Source: Commensalibacter papalotli
GTDB taxonomy: Bacteria > Pseudomonadota > Alphaproteobacteria > Acetobacterales > Acetobacteraceae
Assembly (NCBI RefSeq): GCF_947179115.1
Contig: NZ_CAMXCI010000001.1
Coordinates: forward strand, 372,001-436,000
DNA: 64,000 bases
Reading direction: 5' to 3'
Part shown: piece by piece, positions 44,446 through 53,602 of the stretch
Numbering within the stretch: the first letter of the stretch is position 1
Layout: each line of letters begins with the position of its first letter
Translations under genes and position numbers: made by a program
The notes under the pieces: model-generated
What the model was told of the DNA's origin: nothing
Database searches by the model: none
Seen by the model: only the letters and a program-made list of their open reading frames with translations

Positions 44446-45771
44446 TTATTGTTTAACGGTTTTATCATCTTCATCCAAAAAGAATTGATCTGATTCTTCA
44501 TCAAAATCGAATATCTCGGCATAACGTGCCCATCCAATAATGGTGGATAACGTTTGCCTTGCATATTCTGGTGACATTGTATCTTTTAATTCGTCCCTAA
44601 ATCTTTCCGCGCTGGCTCGATGATTAGAACGTTCATCCAATACACTGCGAATAGCACGAATCAAAGTTACATTTTTGACAAGACTATGTCTGAAGATATC
44701 TTTTCGTTCTTCGATCTCAGAGTGAACCAGTTCTTTTCCTAGCTCTGTAAGGATAATATCCCCCTCTGCCATGTCAGCGAAACCCAGCATTTGCAAAGTT
44801 TCTCCAATAGGTAACAAATCATCCAGTTCCATTTGTAAACTTTGTGCAAGTTTAGGTAAATCAGCACGACCTTTATATGGTTCTGCTAACAAAGCTTCGA
44901 CCATTCCGATCATTAAATTCATAGACATCGGCGGAATTGCTACAAATTGATTACTGTTTGCTTGTTTAACATCCAAATTATCAGGGCTTATTTTAGCTGG
45001 TTCACGATGCGTCATTAATGTGTAGATTTTATCTACTAATTGACGAAACGCAAAATCTTCACGGTTACGAGGATGAGGGAAAGTAACCTCTACTTCATGT
45101 GCAACACTTCCTGGGTTTGAAGAAAAAATCAACAAACGGTCACACATTAAAACAGCTTCTTCAATACTATGGGTAACAATCAGCATAGCCTTTACAGGTA
45201 GCTTTTTTTCAACCCATAACTCAATTAAGTCGGTACGTAGATTTTCAGCAGTTAATACGTCTAAAGCAGAAAAGGGCTCATCCATCAAAAGTAAGTCAGG
45301 ATGCACAACAAGGGCTCTGGCTAACCCAACACGTTGGCGCATACCCCCAGATAGTTCTTTTGGATAGGCTTTTTCATATCCACCCAATCCAATCAAATCA
45401 ATAGCCTCTTCTGCTAATTGTTCGCGCTCTTTTTTATTAACACCTTTGGCCTCTAATCCAAGTTGCACATTATCTTGCACTGTAAGCCAAGGAAAAAGAG
45501 CAAAGGATTGAAAAACCATTGCAACTCCTTCGGCAGGGCCAGATAAGATTTGATCTTTCCAACGAACTTCACCTTTGGTTGGTGCTAATAATCCAGCAAC
45601 AATACGCAGTAAGGTTGATTTTCCAGAACCCGAACGTCCCAATAGGCCGACAATCTCACCACTTTTAAGTGTAACATTAACATCATCCAATACCACTAAT
45701 TCTGAGTGGTTCTCTTTCGGATAAGATTGTTTACAATTTTTTACCTCGATCAAGGTTTCTTGAGTATTCAT
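44446..45771 (-). CDS. ABC transporter ATP-binding protein with AAA-associated C-terminal domain
   Basis: The 441-residue protein has an ABC domain of the nitrate/sulfonate/taurine class at residues 1-250: Walker A LLGRSGSGKST near residue 42, signature LSGGMRQRVGLARAL near residue 140, and Walker B LLLMDEPFSAL. Residues about 290-430 form the AAA-associated C-terminal domain, absent from SsuB or TauB. This fused form usually goes with a double-length permease, as here 14 bases upstream. No substrate-binding protein is nearby, so the substrate is unknown. Confidence 0.88.
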   Translation of the reverse strand: MNTQETLIEVKNCKQSYPKENHSELVVLDDVNVTLKSGEIVGLLGRSGSGKSTLLRIVAGLLAPTKGEVRWKDQILSGPAEGVAMVFQSFALFPWLTVQDNVQLGLEAKGVNKKEREQLAEEAIDLIGLGGYEKAYPKELSGGMRQRVGLARALVVHPDLLLMDEPFSALDVLTAENLRTDLIELWVEKKLPVKAMLIVTHSIEEAVLMCDRLLIFSSNPGSVAHEVEVTFPHPRNREDFAFRQLVDKIYTLMTHREPAKISPDNLDVKQANSNQFVAIPPMSMNLMIGMVEALLAEPYKGRADLPKLAQSLQMELDDLLPIGETLQMLGFADMAEGDIILTELGKELVHSEIEERKDIFRHSLVKNVTLIRAIRSVLDERSNHRASAERFRDELKDTMSPEYARQTLSTIIGWARYAEIFDFDEESDQFFLDEDDKTVKQ

Positions 45772-45785
45772 ACTTTAACTTCCTC

Positions 45786-47519
45786 TTACGAAAAGGATAG
45801 GCGACGTCGAGCATAATCATACAGAGGATGCCAAACTAAACGATTAAATAAAATAACAAACGTAGACATAACAACCATACCCAGACCCACTTGGAAAACA
45901 TCTCCAGCATCGGTCGCCTCGGCAATATAAGCCCCAAGCCCGGTTGCTTTTAAAGTATCATTTCCCCAGCTGGCAACTTCGGCCGCAATTGATGCATTCC
46001 ATGCTCCACCGCAGGCTGTCAATGCCCCCGTGATATAATACGGGAAAATCGCGGGTAACATAACTTTGGACCACCAAAGCCATCCTTTAATATGAAAACT
46101 TTTTGATGCCTCTCTAAGGTCTCCTGGAAATGTAGAAGCTCCACCAACAACATTAAATAAAATATACCATTGGGTTCCCAATATCATCAAAGGGGTTAAC
46201 CATATTTCTTTATTCAAACCAAAATGTACAATACCTACAACAAAAAAGGGAAAAAATAAGTTGGCAGGAAAGGCCGCCATGAATTGTGCTGCAACTTGGG
46301 TTCTTTTAGCCCACTGAGGGCGCAATCCAAGCCAAATACCTGCTGGCACCCAAATAATTGTAGCAATAATGATCATAACCACTACGCGAATTAAGGTAAT
46401 AAATCCAAGACCAATAACATGCAACACTTCTTCAAACGAGATATGCCCATAGACGGATTGGTAAATAAAATAAGCAGCTGCTATCCCTAGCAAACACAAG
46501 ATCGTCACATAAATAATATCGATCGTTTTTGAAGAGATGATATTTTTAGACAAATATGATTGTCTAAATGGGCGTTTACCAATCGGTAAGATTGCGATCC
46601 TGTGTGCAAATCCCTCAATATAATCCGAAATCCAACGTATAAAGCTGGTACGATGCATAAGGCGTAATAACCAAGGAGTTGTATCCGTATCGCTATTTGT
46701 TGTTTCAAAGCGAAACTTAGCAGACCACGCTACAAGAGGACGGAATAATAATTGATCATAAGCTAAGATAACAAATAGCATTGCCCCAATAGCATAAAAA
46801 ATAGCAGCTAGATCTTTATGTACAATTGCCGTTCCGACATAAGAACCAATACCAGGAAGGGTGATTTCAGTGTTACCTACAGAAATAGTTTCTGAATAGA
46901 CAATCATAAACCAACCACCAGACATGGACATCATCATATTCCAGATTAACCCTGGCATAGCTGCAGGAACTTCTAGTTTCCAAAATCGTTGCCAAGAGGT
47001 TAACCCAAAGCACTTAGCTGCTTCGCTCATATCCTCTGGAATGGTTTTTAGAGATTGATACATGCTGAATGCCATATTCCAGGCTTGACTTGTAAAAATC
47101 GTAAAAATAGCAGCTAGCTCAACACCAATAATTTGCCCTGGGAATAATCCCATAAAAAATACGACCGTAAAAGTTAGAAACCCTAGAATAGGAACTGACT
47201 GTAAAATATCTAATATAGGAACCAAAATCATTTCGGCTCTTCGGCTTTTTGCTGCTACCACAGCATAAGTAAACGTAAAAACCAAAGAAGCAAAAAGGGC
47301 TGCAAACATTCGTAATGTTGTTCGTATTGCATACCCAGGAAGATATGATGGATCCAGGTTAATTGCCTGAGCACTAGGGATATTTAAAGGTTGTAGTACA
47401 TGCCGCGTTGCCGATGCAATGGCAACCCCAAGTGCGATAACACACAGGATAGTAATAACATCAAAAAAATTCGGTTTTGCCCGAGCAGCAACGCTGGCGG
47501 GGATATTGTCTTTTGCCAT
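45786..47519 (-). CDS. ABC transporter permease, duplicated two-domain form
   Basis: The 577-residue membrane protein contains two SsuC/TauC-type permease domains in one chain, each with six or so membrane helices and an EAA loop: SEAAKCFGLTSWQRFWKLEV near residue 165 and REASKSFHIKGWLWWSKVML near residue 475. One chain could thus supply both halves of the pore. The partner ATPase gene follows 14 bases downstream. Substrate is unknown; nitrate/sulfonate/bicarbonate annotation would rest on family only. It starts divergently about 100 bases from the dut stop. Confidence 0.88.
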   Translation of the reverse strand: MAKDNIPASVAARAKPNFFDVITILCVIALGVAIASATRHVLQPLNIPSAQAINLDPSYLPGYAIRTTLRMFAALFASLVFTFTYAVVAAKSRRAEMILVPILDILQSVPILGFLTFTVVFFMGLFPGQIIGVELAAIFTIFTSQAWNMAFSMYQSLKTIPEDMSEAAKCFGLTSWQRFWKLEVPAAMPGLIWNMMMSMSGGWFMIVYSETISVGNTEITLPGIGSYVGTAIVHKDLAAIFYAIGAMLFVILAYDQLLFRPLVAWSAKFRFETTNSDTDTTPWLLRLMHRTSFIRWISDYIEGFAHRIAILPIGKRPFRQSYLSKNIISSKTIDIIYVTILCLLGIAAAYFIYQSVYGHISFEEVLHVIGLGFITLIRVVVMIIIATIIWVPAGIWLGLRPQWAKRTQVAAQFMAAFPANLFFPFFVVGIVHFGLNKEIWLTPLMILGTQWYILFNVVGGASTFPGDLREASKSFHIKGWLWWSKVMLPAIFPYYITGALTACGGAWNASIAAEVASWGNDTLKATGLGAYIAEATDAGDVFQVGLGMVVMSTFVILFNRLVWHPLYDYARRRLSFS

Positions 47520-47622
47520 TGAACCCGCCTTTATCCTTATATAATTGTTAATGTGGTAATGAAGAATATAGCATTAAAACAAGATACTAAGCATCTCATT
47601 TTAATGAATTTTTTATTAAAAT

Positions 47623-48081
47623 TTAATGGCCTGTACTGCCAAAACCACCACTCGATCGTTCGGTGTCATCTAAACTGTCGGTTTCCTGCCACACACCACG
47701 CACAACAGGCGTTAATACAGCTTGGGCAATACGCATTCCACGTTCAATGATAAAAGATTCTTTATCTGTATTGATAAGAATAACTTTAATCTCACCACGA
47801 TAATCTTCATCAATTGTTCCAGGAGAATTTGGAAGCATAATACCGTATTTTAACGCAAGTCCTGAACGAGGGCGAATTTGTAATTCATATCCCACAGGTA
47901 ACGCAATTTGCAAACCAGTAGGAATAAGTAGTCTTGCTTGGGGGAGAAGTATGATAGGTTCATCAACAGCTGCTAATAAATCCATACCCGCAGCACCCGC
48001 AGTAGCATAAGAGGGTAATGGTAAATCTTTGGCATGTGCCAATCGTTTTACCAAAATAATAGGGAAGGGTGGTAATGTCAT
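47623..48081 (-). CDS. dut: dUTP diphosphatase
   Basis: The 152-residue homotrimeric enzyme converts dUTP to dUMP, keeping uracil out of DNA. All five family motifs are visible: AGAAGMDLLAAV, RPRSGLALKYGI, GTIDEDYRGEI, RGMRIAQAVL and the C-terminal RSSGGFGSTG that closes over the substrate. It lies 18 bases downstream of coaBC on the same strand; the coaBC-dut pairing is widespread. Confidence 0.96.
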   Translation of the reverse strand: MTLPPFPIILVKRLAHAKDLPLPSYATAGAAGMDLLAAVDEPIILLPQARLLIPTGLQIALPVGYELQIRPRSGLALKYGIMLPNSPGTIDEDYRGEIKVILINTDKESFIIERGMRIAQAVLTPVVRGVWQETDSLDDTERSSGGFGSTGH

Positions 48082-48099
48082 AACGTTACCCCTTATGTT

Positions 48100-49302
48100 T
48101 TAATGATTAAAAAACTTAATGATTTCTTTAGTTAACAAACGGCCAATTTCTCTTTTATCAGCGCGTTTAAAATGTTGCTTATCAGAGGATGACAAGATTG
48201 TCACCTCATTTTCGACTCCTCCCATGATTTTTGTATCAGGGCTTACATCATTAACTACAATCCAATCACAGTTTTTACGTTTTCTTTTCGCATCTGCATT
48301 ATCTAACAAATCGTTTGTTTCCGCGGCAAAACCAATAACAAGCTTAGGACGATTGATATTTTTCTGAGCAATCGTTGCTAAAATATCTGGGTTTGTTATC
48401 AAATCAAAAGTTGGCGTTTGTGCATCACCTGTTTTTTTTATTTTTTTAATTGAGATATTTTTAACACGCCAGTCAGCTACTGCTGCGGTCATTACGGCTA
48501 TATCGACTGGAATATTAGATAAACAAGCATCCAGCATTTCTTGAGCCGTTTGCACAGAAATAAGACGAATATTCTGTGGGGGAAGTAAAGAAACTGGTCC
48601 TGAAATTAATGTAACCTGAGCTCCAGCGTCATGTAACTCTTCAGCAATGGCATATCCTTGGCGACCCGAAGAATAATTTCCTAAAAATCGCACTGGATCA
48701 ATCGGTTCATAGGTTGGCCCTGCTGTGACTAACGCAGTTTTTCCAGATAGTGGCTTTGTCGCAGTAAAATAATGCTTAACTTGATTAATCATTGTTTCAG
48801 GAGCGATTAAACGACCAAACCCATACTCTCCACAAGCCATATCCCCTTGATCTGGTCCTACAAACACAATATCTCGTTGCTTCAATTTTTGTATATTCTC
48901 TTGAGTTGCTGCATTTTCCCACATTTGCACATTCATAGCAGGAGCAACAAAAACAGGGGTAGTCGGTAATGTTGCCAGCAGCAGTGCGCTGGCCAAATCA
49001 TCAGCCAACCCCGTTGCCATTTTAGCTATTAAATCAGCGCTGGCTGGATAAATAATAACCATATCAGCTTGCCTGCTAAGGGTAATATGTTCGATTTCGC
49101 TTGTTTGAGTGAGAGCGAATAAATCTTGATATACTTCCTGTTCACTGAGGGTTTGAACAGAAAGAGGTGTTATGAATTGTTCTCCGCCCTTAGTAAGAAT
49201 ACATTTTACATTCATCCCTTGAGTGCGTAGCAATCGAATAAACTCAAGGGCTTTGAAAGCAGCAATACCACCACTAATAATCAAAAGAATATTTTTTTTC
49301 AT
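48100..49302 (-). CDS. coaBC: Bifunctional phosphopantothenoylcysteine decarboxylase/synthetase
   Basis: The 400-residue enzyme carries out two steps of coenzyme A synthesis. Residues 1-185 form the FMN-dependent CoaC decarboxylase (ISGGIAAFKALEFIRLLR near residue 8, VFVAPAMNVQMWENAATQ near residue 115). The rest is CoaB (ALVTAGPTYEPIDPVRFLGN near residue 189, IGFAAETNDL and the KCD-like KRKRKNCDWIVVNDV). Downstream dut is 18 bases away. Upstream lies a broken gene on the same strand. Confidence 0.94.
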   Translation of the reverse strand: MKKNILLIISGGIAAFKALEFIRLLRTQGMNVKCILTKGGEQFITPLSVQTLSEQEVYQDLFALTQTSEIEHITLSRQADMVIIYPASADLIAKMATGLADDLASALLLATLPTTPVFVAPAMNVQMWENAATQENIQKLKQRDIVFVGPDQGDMACGEYGFGRLIAPETMINQVKHYFTATKPLSGKTALVTAGPTYEPIDPVRFLGNYSSGRQGYAIAEELHDAGAQVTLISGPVSLLPPQNIRLISVQTAQEMLDACLSNIPVDIAVMTAAVADWRVKNISIKKIKKTGDAQTPTFDLITNPDILATIAQKNINRPKLVIGFAAETNDLLDNADAKRKRKNCDWIVVNDVSPDTKIMGGVENEVTILSSSDKQHFKRADKREIGRLLTKEIIKFFNH

Positions 49303-49344
49303 CAGCTAAAGCTCTCTTAAATTTCTTACTAGGATCGTAAAGTT

Positions 49345-49653
49345 TTATATTTTGGTTAATACTGTAAAAACAGGATCTTCTTGAGTAATTATGACATAAT
49401 CTGGATTATTGTCGAAAGCGGGAATAATAAATAAAGGATTGATCCAATCATCTTTATTGACCGCTTTAAAAATATAATCTAGCAGATCATTTTTGTTAGT
49501 TTCAATAACATTCCCTGTTAAAAAACGGTTTTACTTTATATCTTGGATGATTACTTATAATCAAATAGCGATGATAAATTACGAGCTTAAACAATCCATC
49601 CAATTCAATGTTTTTTTGTAGTTTATAGTTTCAATTAACTTTAAAAAAAACAT
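49345..49653 (-). pseudogene. Broken small gene of unknown family, two homopolymer frameshifts
   Basis: No intact frame spans this stretch, but three consecutive segments in two frames read as one protein. From the ATG at 49653, MFFLKLIETINYKK is followed, after adding one base in the 7-base run at 49611-49617, by NIELDGLFKLVIYHRYLIIS and onward. After removing one base in the 6-base run at 49520-49525, it continues through FLTGNVIETNKNDLL and FIIPAFDNNPDYVII to a stop at 49345. The rebuilt product is 102 residues. The alternatives are decay or assembly error in homopolymers. No family is recognised, and the ATG lies at the foot of a hairpin, so the start is uncertain. Confidence 0.6.
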
Positions 49654-49690
49654 AAAGATATTTGAGGCTTTTTTTTGATCAAATATCTTT
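49654..49690 (-). terminator. Probable ubiE terminator hairpin
   Basis: AAAGATATTTGA (49654-49665) pairs perfectly with TCAAATATCTTT (49679-49690) around a 13-base loop. On the minus strand the stem is followed by ATG and then eight T (49650-49643), which fits a terminator for ubiE, whose stop is about 70 bases upstream. The T run also falls inside the putative start of the broken gene. Confidence 0.55.
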
Positions 49691-49761
49691 GCTTTACGTA
49701 AATTAGAAAAACTATATTCCATTATGATAGAAGCCATTAAGGCTTTTTATTAATTTTGAGA

Positions 49762-50535
49762 TTAAATACGCCATCCAGAGTGAATTGCAGCAATACCTCC
49801 AGAAAGATTTTGATAAGTTACCCGTTCTAACCCTGCATTTTCCATCATGCCTTTTAATGTTTCTTGATTAGGAAACATGCGAATACTCTCAGCTAAATAT
49901 TGATAGCTGTCTCCATCCTTGGCAATGATTTGACCAATCCGTGGAAGTGCTTGAAAAGACCATGCATCATACAAAGGGCGTAACATAGGAATGATAAGCT
50001 TAGAAAACTCTAAACATAAAAAACGACCACCTGGTTTTAAGACACGACGTGCTTCAGCAAGAACATTGTCTTTATTCGTGCAGTTACGCAAACCAAAAGA
50101 AATAGTCACACGATCTACTGAGCGATCAGGCAAACAGATTTTTTCGCCATCGACGCAAAAAAGATTAATATTTTTAACATAACCTTTATCAAAAGCACGG
50201 CTTTGTCCAACACTTAACATACTATAATTTACATCGGTTAAATAAGCAGGGCCGCCTCCATTTTTTAACCAACCAAATGTAATATCGCCTGTTCCCCCCG
50301 CAAGATCTAACAAAGTCAGATTCGGTCTGGGAGCTAGTTCTTGAATAAAAATTTTCTTCCAAACACGATGAATTCCCAAAGACATTAAATCATTCATCAC
50401 ATCATATTTAGAGGCAACACTGTCGAATACCTCTCTGACCATCGAAGATTTTTCTGTTTGATTAACTTTACGAAACCCAAAATCTGTGACTTGATCTTCT
50501 TCTGCAAAAGAAGAATGATTGTTATTATTATTCAT
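49762..50535 (-). CDS. ubiE: Demethylmenaquinone/ubiquinone methyltransferase UbiE
   Basis: The 257-residue SAM-dependent methyltransferase adds the C-methyl group in ubiquinone synthesis. SAM motif LLDLAGGTGDITFGW is near residue 75, ISFGLRNCTNKDNVLAEARR near residue 150 and LKPGGRFLCLEFSK near residue 175 are family signatures. The N-terminus has an extra low-complexity Asn/Ser segment (MNNNNNHSSF) coded by AAT-rich DNA. It is divergent from mutM with only 23 bases between starts, so both promoters must overlap coding sequence. Confidence 0.94.
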   Translation of the reverse strand: MNNNNNHSSFAEEDQVTDFGFRKVNQTEKSSMVREVFDSVASKYDVMNDLMSLGIHRVWKKIFIQELAPRPNLTLLDLAGGTGDITFGWLKNGGGPAYLTDVNYSMLSVGQSRAFDKGYVKNINLFCVDGEKICLPDRSVDRVTISFGLRNCTNKDNVLAEARRVLKPGGRFLCLEFSKLIIPMLRPLYDAWSFQALPRIGQIIAKDGDSYQYLAESIRMFPNQETLKGMMENAGLERVTYQNLSGGIAAIHSGWRI

Positions 50536-50558
50536 GTGATTATTTTTAAGAAAAACCT

Positions 50559-51407
50559 ATGCCAGAATTACCAGAAGTCGAAACGATTAAACGAGGACTA
50601 GAAAATAGTCTAAAGAATCAGACCGTTTTATCTGTAAAATGTCATCGTGATACGCTACGTCAAGTCATTCCAAGACGAATAGAGTCCGATTTAACACATG
50701 CCAAGATGATCAACTTTGCCAGACGAGGTAAATATATCTTAATCGGGCTAAATAACCAACAAACTATTTTATTTCATTTGGGTATGTCAGGAAAAATAAT
50801 TATTAGCCCTGAAATTATCAATTCCACCATACAAAAGCACGAGCATATGACCCTAATTACCCAAGAGGGGCAAAGATTAAGTTATATTGATCCTCGGCGT
50901 TTTGGAGTAATAGATTTATATCCAAGTGCACAAATCCATCCTTTATTAAGGCGTATGGGGCCAGAACCTTTGGGGGATAATGCTTATCAACAAACTCTGA
51001 TCATACATTTGCAAAAATATTTAGCGAATAAGAAACAACCTATTAAGCTGACTTTATTAGACCAGCATATAATTTCAGGCCTAGGAAATATATATGTATG
51101 TGAAGCATTGTTTCTTGCTGGGATTTCACCATTAAGAGAGTCTAAAACGTTAAAGCATTCTGAAATTATTAAAATCGTTAAAAGAATTCAAGAAATATTA
51201 ACCCAAGCCATCGAAGCTGGAGGGTCGAGTATACGTGACTATGTTCATTCGGATGGCAAAAAAGGATATTTTCAAATGCAATGGAAAGTTTATGGTAAAG
51301 AACATGATTTATGCATAAATTGTTTGACAAAAGGAAAGAAAATAGGAATAAAACGGATAACTCAAGGCGGAAGATCCAGCTTTTATTGTGATAATTGTCA
51401 AAAATAA
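50559..51407 (+). CDS. mutM: Formamidopyrimidine-DNA glycosylase MutM (Fpg)
   Basis: The 282-residue enzyme removes 8-oxoguanine and cleaves the abasic site. The catalytic N-terminal Pro starts PELPEVETIKRGLE, the helix-two-turn-helix region contains LLDQHIISGLGNIYVCEALF near residue 168, and the C-terminal zinc finger has CINC (about residue 249) and CDNC (about residue 277). All key residues are present. It sits next to the ubiE-mutM-rpsT-dnaA group, a common alphaproteobacterial order. Confidence 0.96.
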   Translation: MPELPEVETIKRGLENSLKNQTVLSVKCHRDTLRQVIPRRIESDLTHAKMINFARRGKYILIGLNNQQTILFHLGMSGKIIISPEIINSTIQKHEHMTLITQEGQRLSYIDPRRFGVIDLYPSAQIHPLLRRMGPEPLGDNAYQQTLIIHLQKYLANKKQPIKLTLLDQHIISGLGNIYVCEALFLAGISPLRESKTLKHSEIIKIVKRIQEILTQAIEAGGSSIRDYVHSDGKKGYFQMQWKVYGKEHDLCINCLTKGKKIGIKRITQGGRSSFYCDNCQK

Positions 51408-51519
51408 AAGATATTTCCCTTGACGGGGCTTAAATAAAAGATTAAAAATCTGGTTTTAATTAGTATATCATCTTATTGATATTAGTTTGTTTTTATAAGA
51501 AGAAGTAAACAGGAAATCC

Positions 51520-51789
51520 ATGGCGAATATCGCATCTGCGCGTAAGCGTATACGTCAAACGTTAAAACGTACCGAGAGAAACAAAGCTCGCAGATCAAGA
51601 GTACGTACGTTTGTTAAAAAAGTAGAAGAAGCTATTTCTTCTGGTAACAAAGAAGAAGCAGTCGTAGCTCTTCGTAATGCACAGCCAGAAATGCAAAGAG
51701 CATGCGGGAAAGGTGTTGCACACAAAAATACTGTGGCACGTAAGATTTCTCGTCTATCTCACAGAATTAAAAGCATTGTATCTGCTTAA
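51520..51789 (+). CDS. rpsT: 30S ribosomal protein S20
   Basis: The 89-residue very basic protein has the S20 pattern: ANIASARKRIRQTLKRTERN at the start, RRSRVRTFVKKVEEAI in the middle and KGVAHKNTVARKISRLSHRI at the end. It binds 16S rRNA in the lower body of the small subunit. AGAAG and AGGAAA lie upstream. Two hairpins follow it before dnaA. Position just before dnaA is common in alphaproteobacteria. Confidence 0.97.
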   Translation: MANIASARKRIRQTLKRTERNKARRSRVRTFVKKVEEAISSGNKEEAVVALRNAQPEMQRACGKGVAHKNTVARKISRLSHRIKSIVSA

Positions 51790-51810
51790 TCTTGTGTTAA
51801 AAGTAAAATA

Positions 51811-51849
51811 ATAAATAAACAAAAGATATTTTACCTTTTGTTTATTTAT
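51811..51849 (+). terminator. AT-rich 15-pair hairpin after rpsT
   Basis: ATAAATAAACAAAAG (51811-51825) pairs perfectly with CTTTTGTTTATTTAT (51835-51849), with a 9-base loop. It has few G-C pairs and no T tract directly after it, so it may protect the 3' end or act together with the following hairpin. Confidence 0.5.
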
Positions 51850-51868
51850 CTATAAAACTATTAAAAAA

Positions 51869-51901
51869 CCGACGAATGTTTTCATTCATCGGATTTTTTT
51901 T
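51869..51901 (+). terminator. Intrinsic terminator between rpsT and dnaA
   Basis: CCGACGAATG (51869-51878) pairs with CATTCATCGG (51883-51892) with one C-A mismatch and a TTTT loop, and is followed by a run of eight T after one A. This separates rpsT transcription from dnaA. Confidence 0.82.
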
Positions 51902-51940
51902 GTCTATAATAATAAAAATATTTGATGCTTTATAAAACAT

Positions 51941-53506
51941 ATGAAGCAGTGTATCCTTTATACATATCACTCGTTATTTAACCTAAGAGCCGAGCCCCAA
52001 TCGCCAATGTCTGATTTTACCGAAGAATCTAACGAATTTACGCTCTCCTTAAAAGATGCAGATCCAGAAACCTTGAAAAGCATTTTAGAAATTCATTGGG
52101 ATCGTATTTGCTCTCGCTTGAAAATCGAAGTGGGTGAAGTTGAATATCGTACATGGCTTCAACAAATTACTCTAGGTGGAATAGAAGAGGACGAATTAAC
52201 TCTTTATTTACCTACGCGATTTTTGCGGGACTGGGTAAGATCACAATATAATAGTAAATTAAATCAACTCTGGAACAGCGAGCTTTCTCAGATTCGTCGT
52301 GTAGAGTTGGCTTTAACCATTCCATCAGCAAATTCGGAAGATAGCCCTACTAAAACGGAAGTTACTCAAGAAAATCATATAGCCTCGCCGTCAAATAGAA
52401 CAAACAAAGATAGCACTCAACCTATTCAAGAAAGATCTGTTCCAATTACAGATAATAAAGAAGATGAGGGCAGTAAACTTCCTTTACAAACACAACTTGA
52501 CCCACGATTTACCTTTGATAATTTTATTGTTGGCAAACCTAATGAATTTGCTTATGCATGTTCAAGGCGTGTAGCAGAACGCCCTTCTAGTCCTGGATTT
52601 AACCCATTATTTTTATATGGTGGTGTTGGTTTAGGTAAAACACATCTCATGCATGCAATAGGGTTCGAACTGGCCCAAGCAGGTAATATTTCTGTATCTT
52701 ATATGTCTGCAGAAAAATTTATGTATCGTTTTATTGCTTCTATTCGTTCCCAATCTACCATTGAATTTAAAGAAGAGTTACGCTCTGTTGATGTATTGAT
52801 GATTGATGATTTACAGTTTCTTATTGGCAAAGATAATACACAAGAAGAATTCTTTCATACATTCAACGCATTGATTGATGCGGGAAGACAGATTATTGTT
52901 TCTGCGGATAAATCACCGTCGGATCTTTCAGGTTTAGAAGATCGTTTACGCACCCGTTTAGGATGTGGTATGGTAGCAGACATCCATGCAACGACTTATG
53001 AGCTGCGCATTTCTATTCTTGAAGCCAAAGCTGCTTCGGCAAAAGTTGTTATCTCTCCGAAAGTTTTGGAATTTTTAGCTCACAAAATAACAACGAATGT
53101 CAGAGAACTTGAAGGCGCTTTAAATCGATTAATCGCACATGCGAACTTATTTGGTCGCCCTATTACTTTGGAAGCTACTCAAGAAGTTCTACATGATATT
53201 TTGAAATCTCATGAACGACGAGTTACAATTGAGGAAATTCAAAGAAAAGTTTCAGAACATTGTAATATTCGCCAAACAGATATGACTTCTGCTCGTCGAG
53301 CCAGAGCCGTTGCTAGACCCAGACAAATTGCTATGTATTTAGCCAAACAACTAACCAGCCGTTCTTTACCCGAAATTGGTCGTAAATTTGGTAACAGAGA
53401 TCACACGACTGTGATGCATGCAATTAGCCGTATTTCTGAACTAATTGAAAAAGACAGTGCTTTTGCTGAGGATGTCGAGCTTTTACGCAGAATGTTGGAA
53501 AGCTGA
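51941..53506 (+). CDS. dnaA: Chromosomal replication initiator DnaA
   Basis: The frame codes 521 residues. Domain I lies near residues 48-125 (RLKIEVGEVEYRTWLQQI), a variable linker follows, then the AAA+ domain with Walker A YGGVGLGKTH near residue 227 and Walker B VLMIDDLQFL, then the C-terminal box-binding domain with GNRDHTTVMHAI. The first 22 residues (MKQCILYTYHSLFNLRAEPQ and on) do not look like DnaA; the ATG at 52007 (MSDFTEESNEF) would give 499 residues and may be the true start. Neither start has a good ribosome site. No DnaA-box cluster is visible around the gene. Confidence 0.93.
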   Translation: MKQCILYTYHSLFNLRAEPQSPMSDFTEESNEFTLSLKDADPETLKSILEIHWDRICSRLKIEVGEVEYRTWLQQITLGGIEEDELTLYLPTRFLRDWVRSQYNSKLNQLWNSELSQIRRVELALTIPSANSEDSPTKTEVTQENHIASPSNRTNKDSTQPIQERSVPITDNKEDEGSKLPLQTQLDPRFTFDNFIVGKPNEFAYACSRRVAERPSSPGFNPLFLYGGVGLGKTHLMHAIGFELAQAGNISVSYMSAEKFMYRFIASIRSQSTIEFKEELRSVDVLMIDDLQFLIGKDNTQEEFFHTFNALIDAGRQIIVSADKSPSDLSGLEDRLRTRLGCGMVADIHATTYELRISILEAKAASAKVVISPKVLEFLAHKITTNVRELEGALNRLIAHANLFGRPITLEATQEVLHDILKSHERRVTIEEIQRKVSEHCNIRQTDMTSARRARAVARPRQIAMYLAKQLTSRSLPEIGRKFGNRDHTTVMHAISRISELIEKDSAFAEDVELLRRMLES

Positions 53507-53602
53507 TTCATTTTTTTGTAGAAAAAAGCCTAATATTCTGTTACTAAATAAAGATTCATAGCATATATAAATGTTTACATATTACAGAATAGGTCATAGT
53601 TG

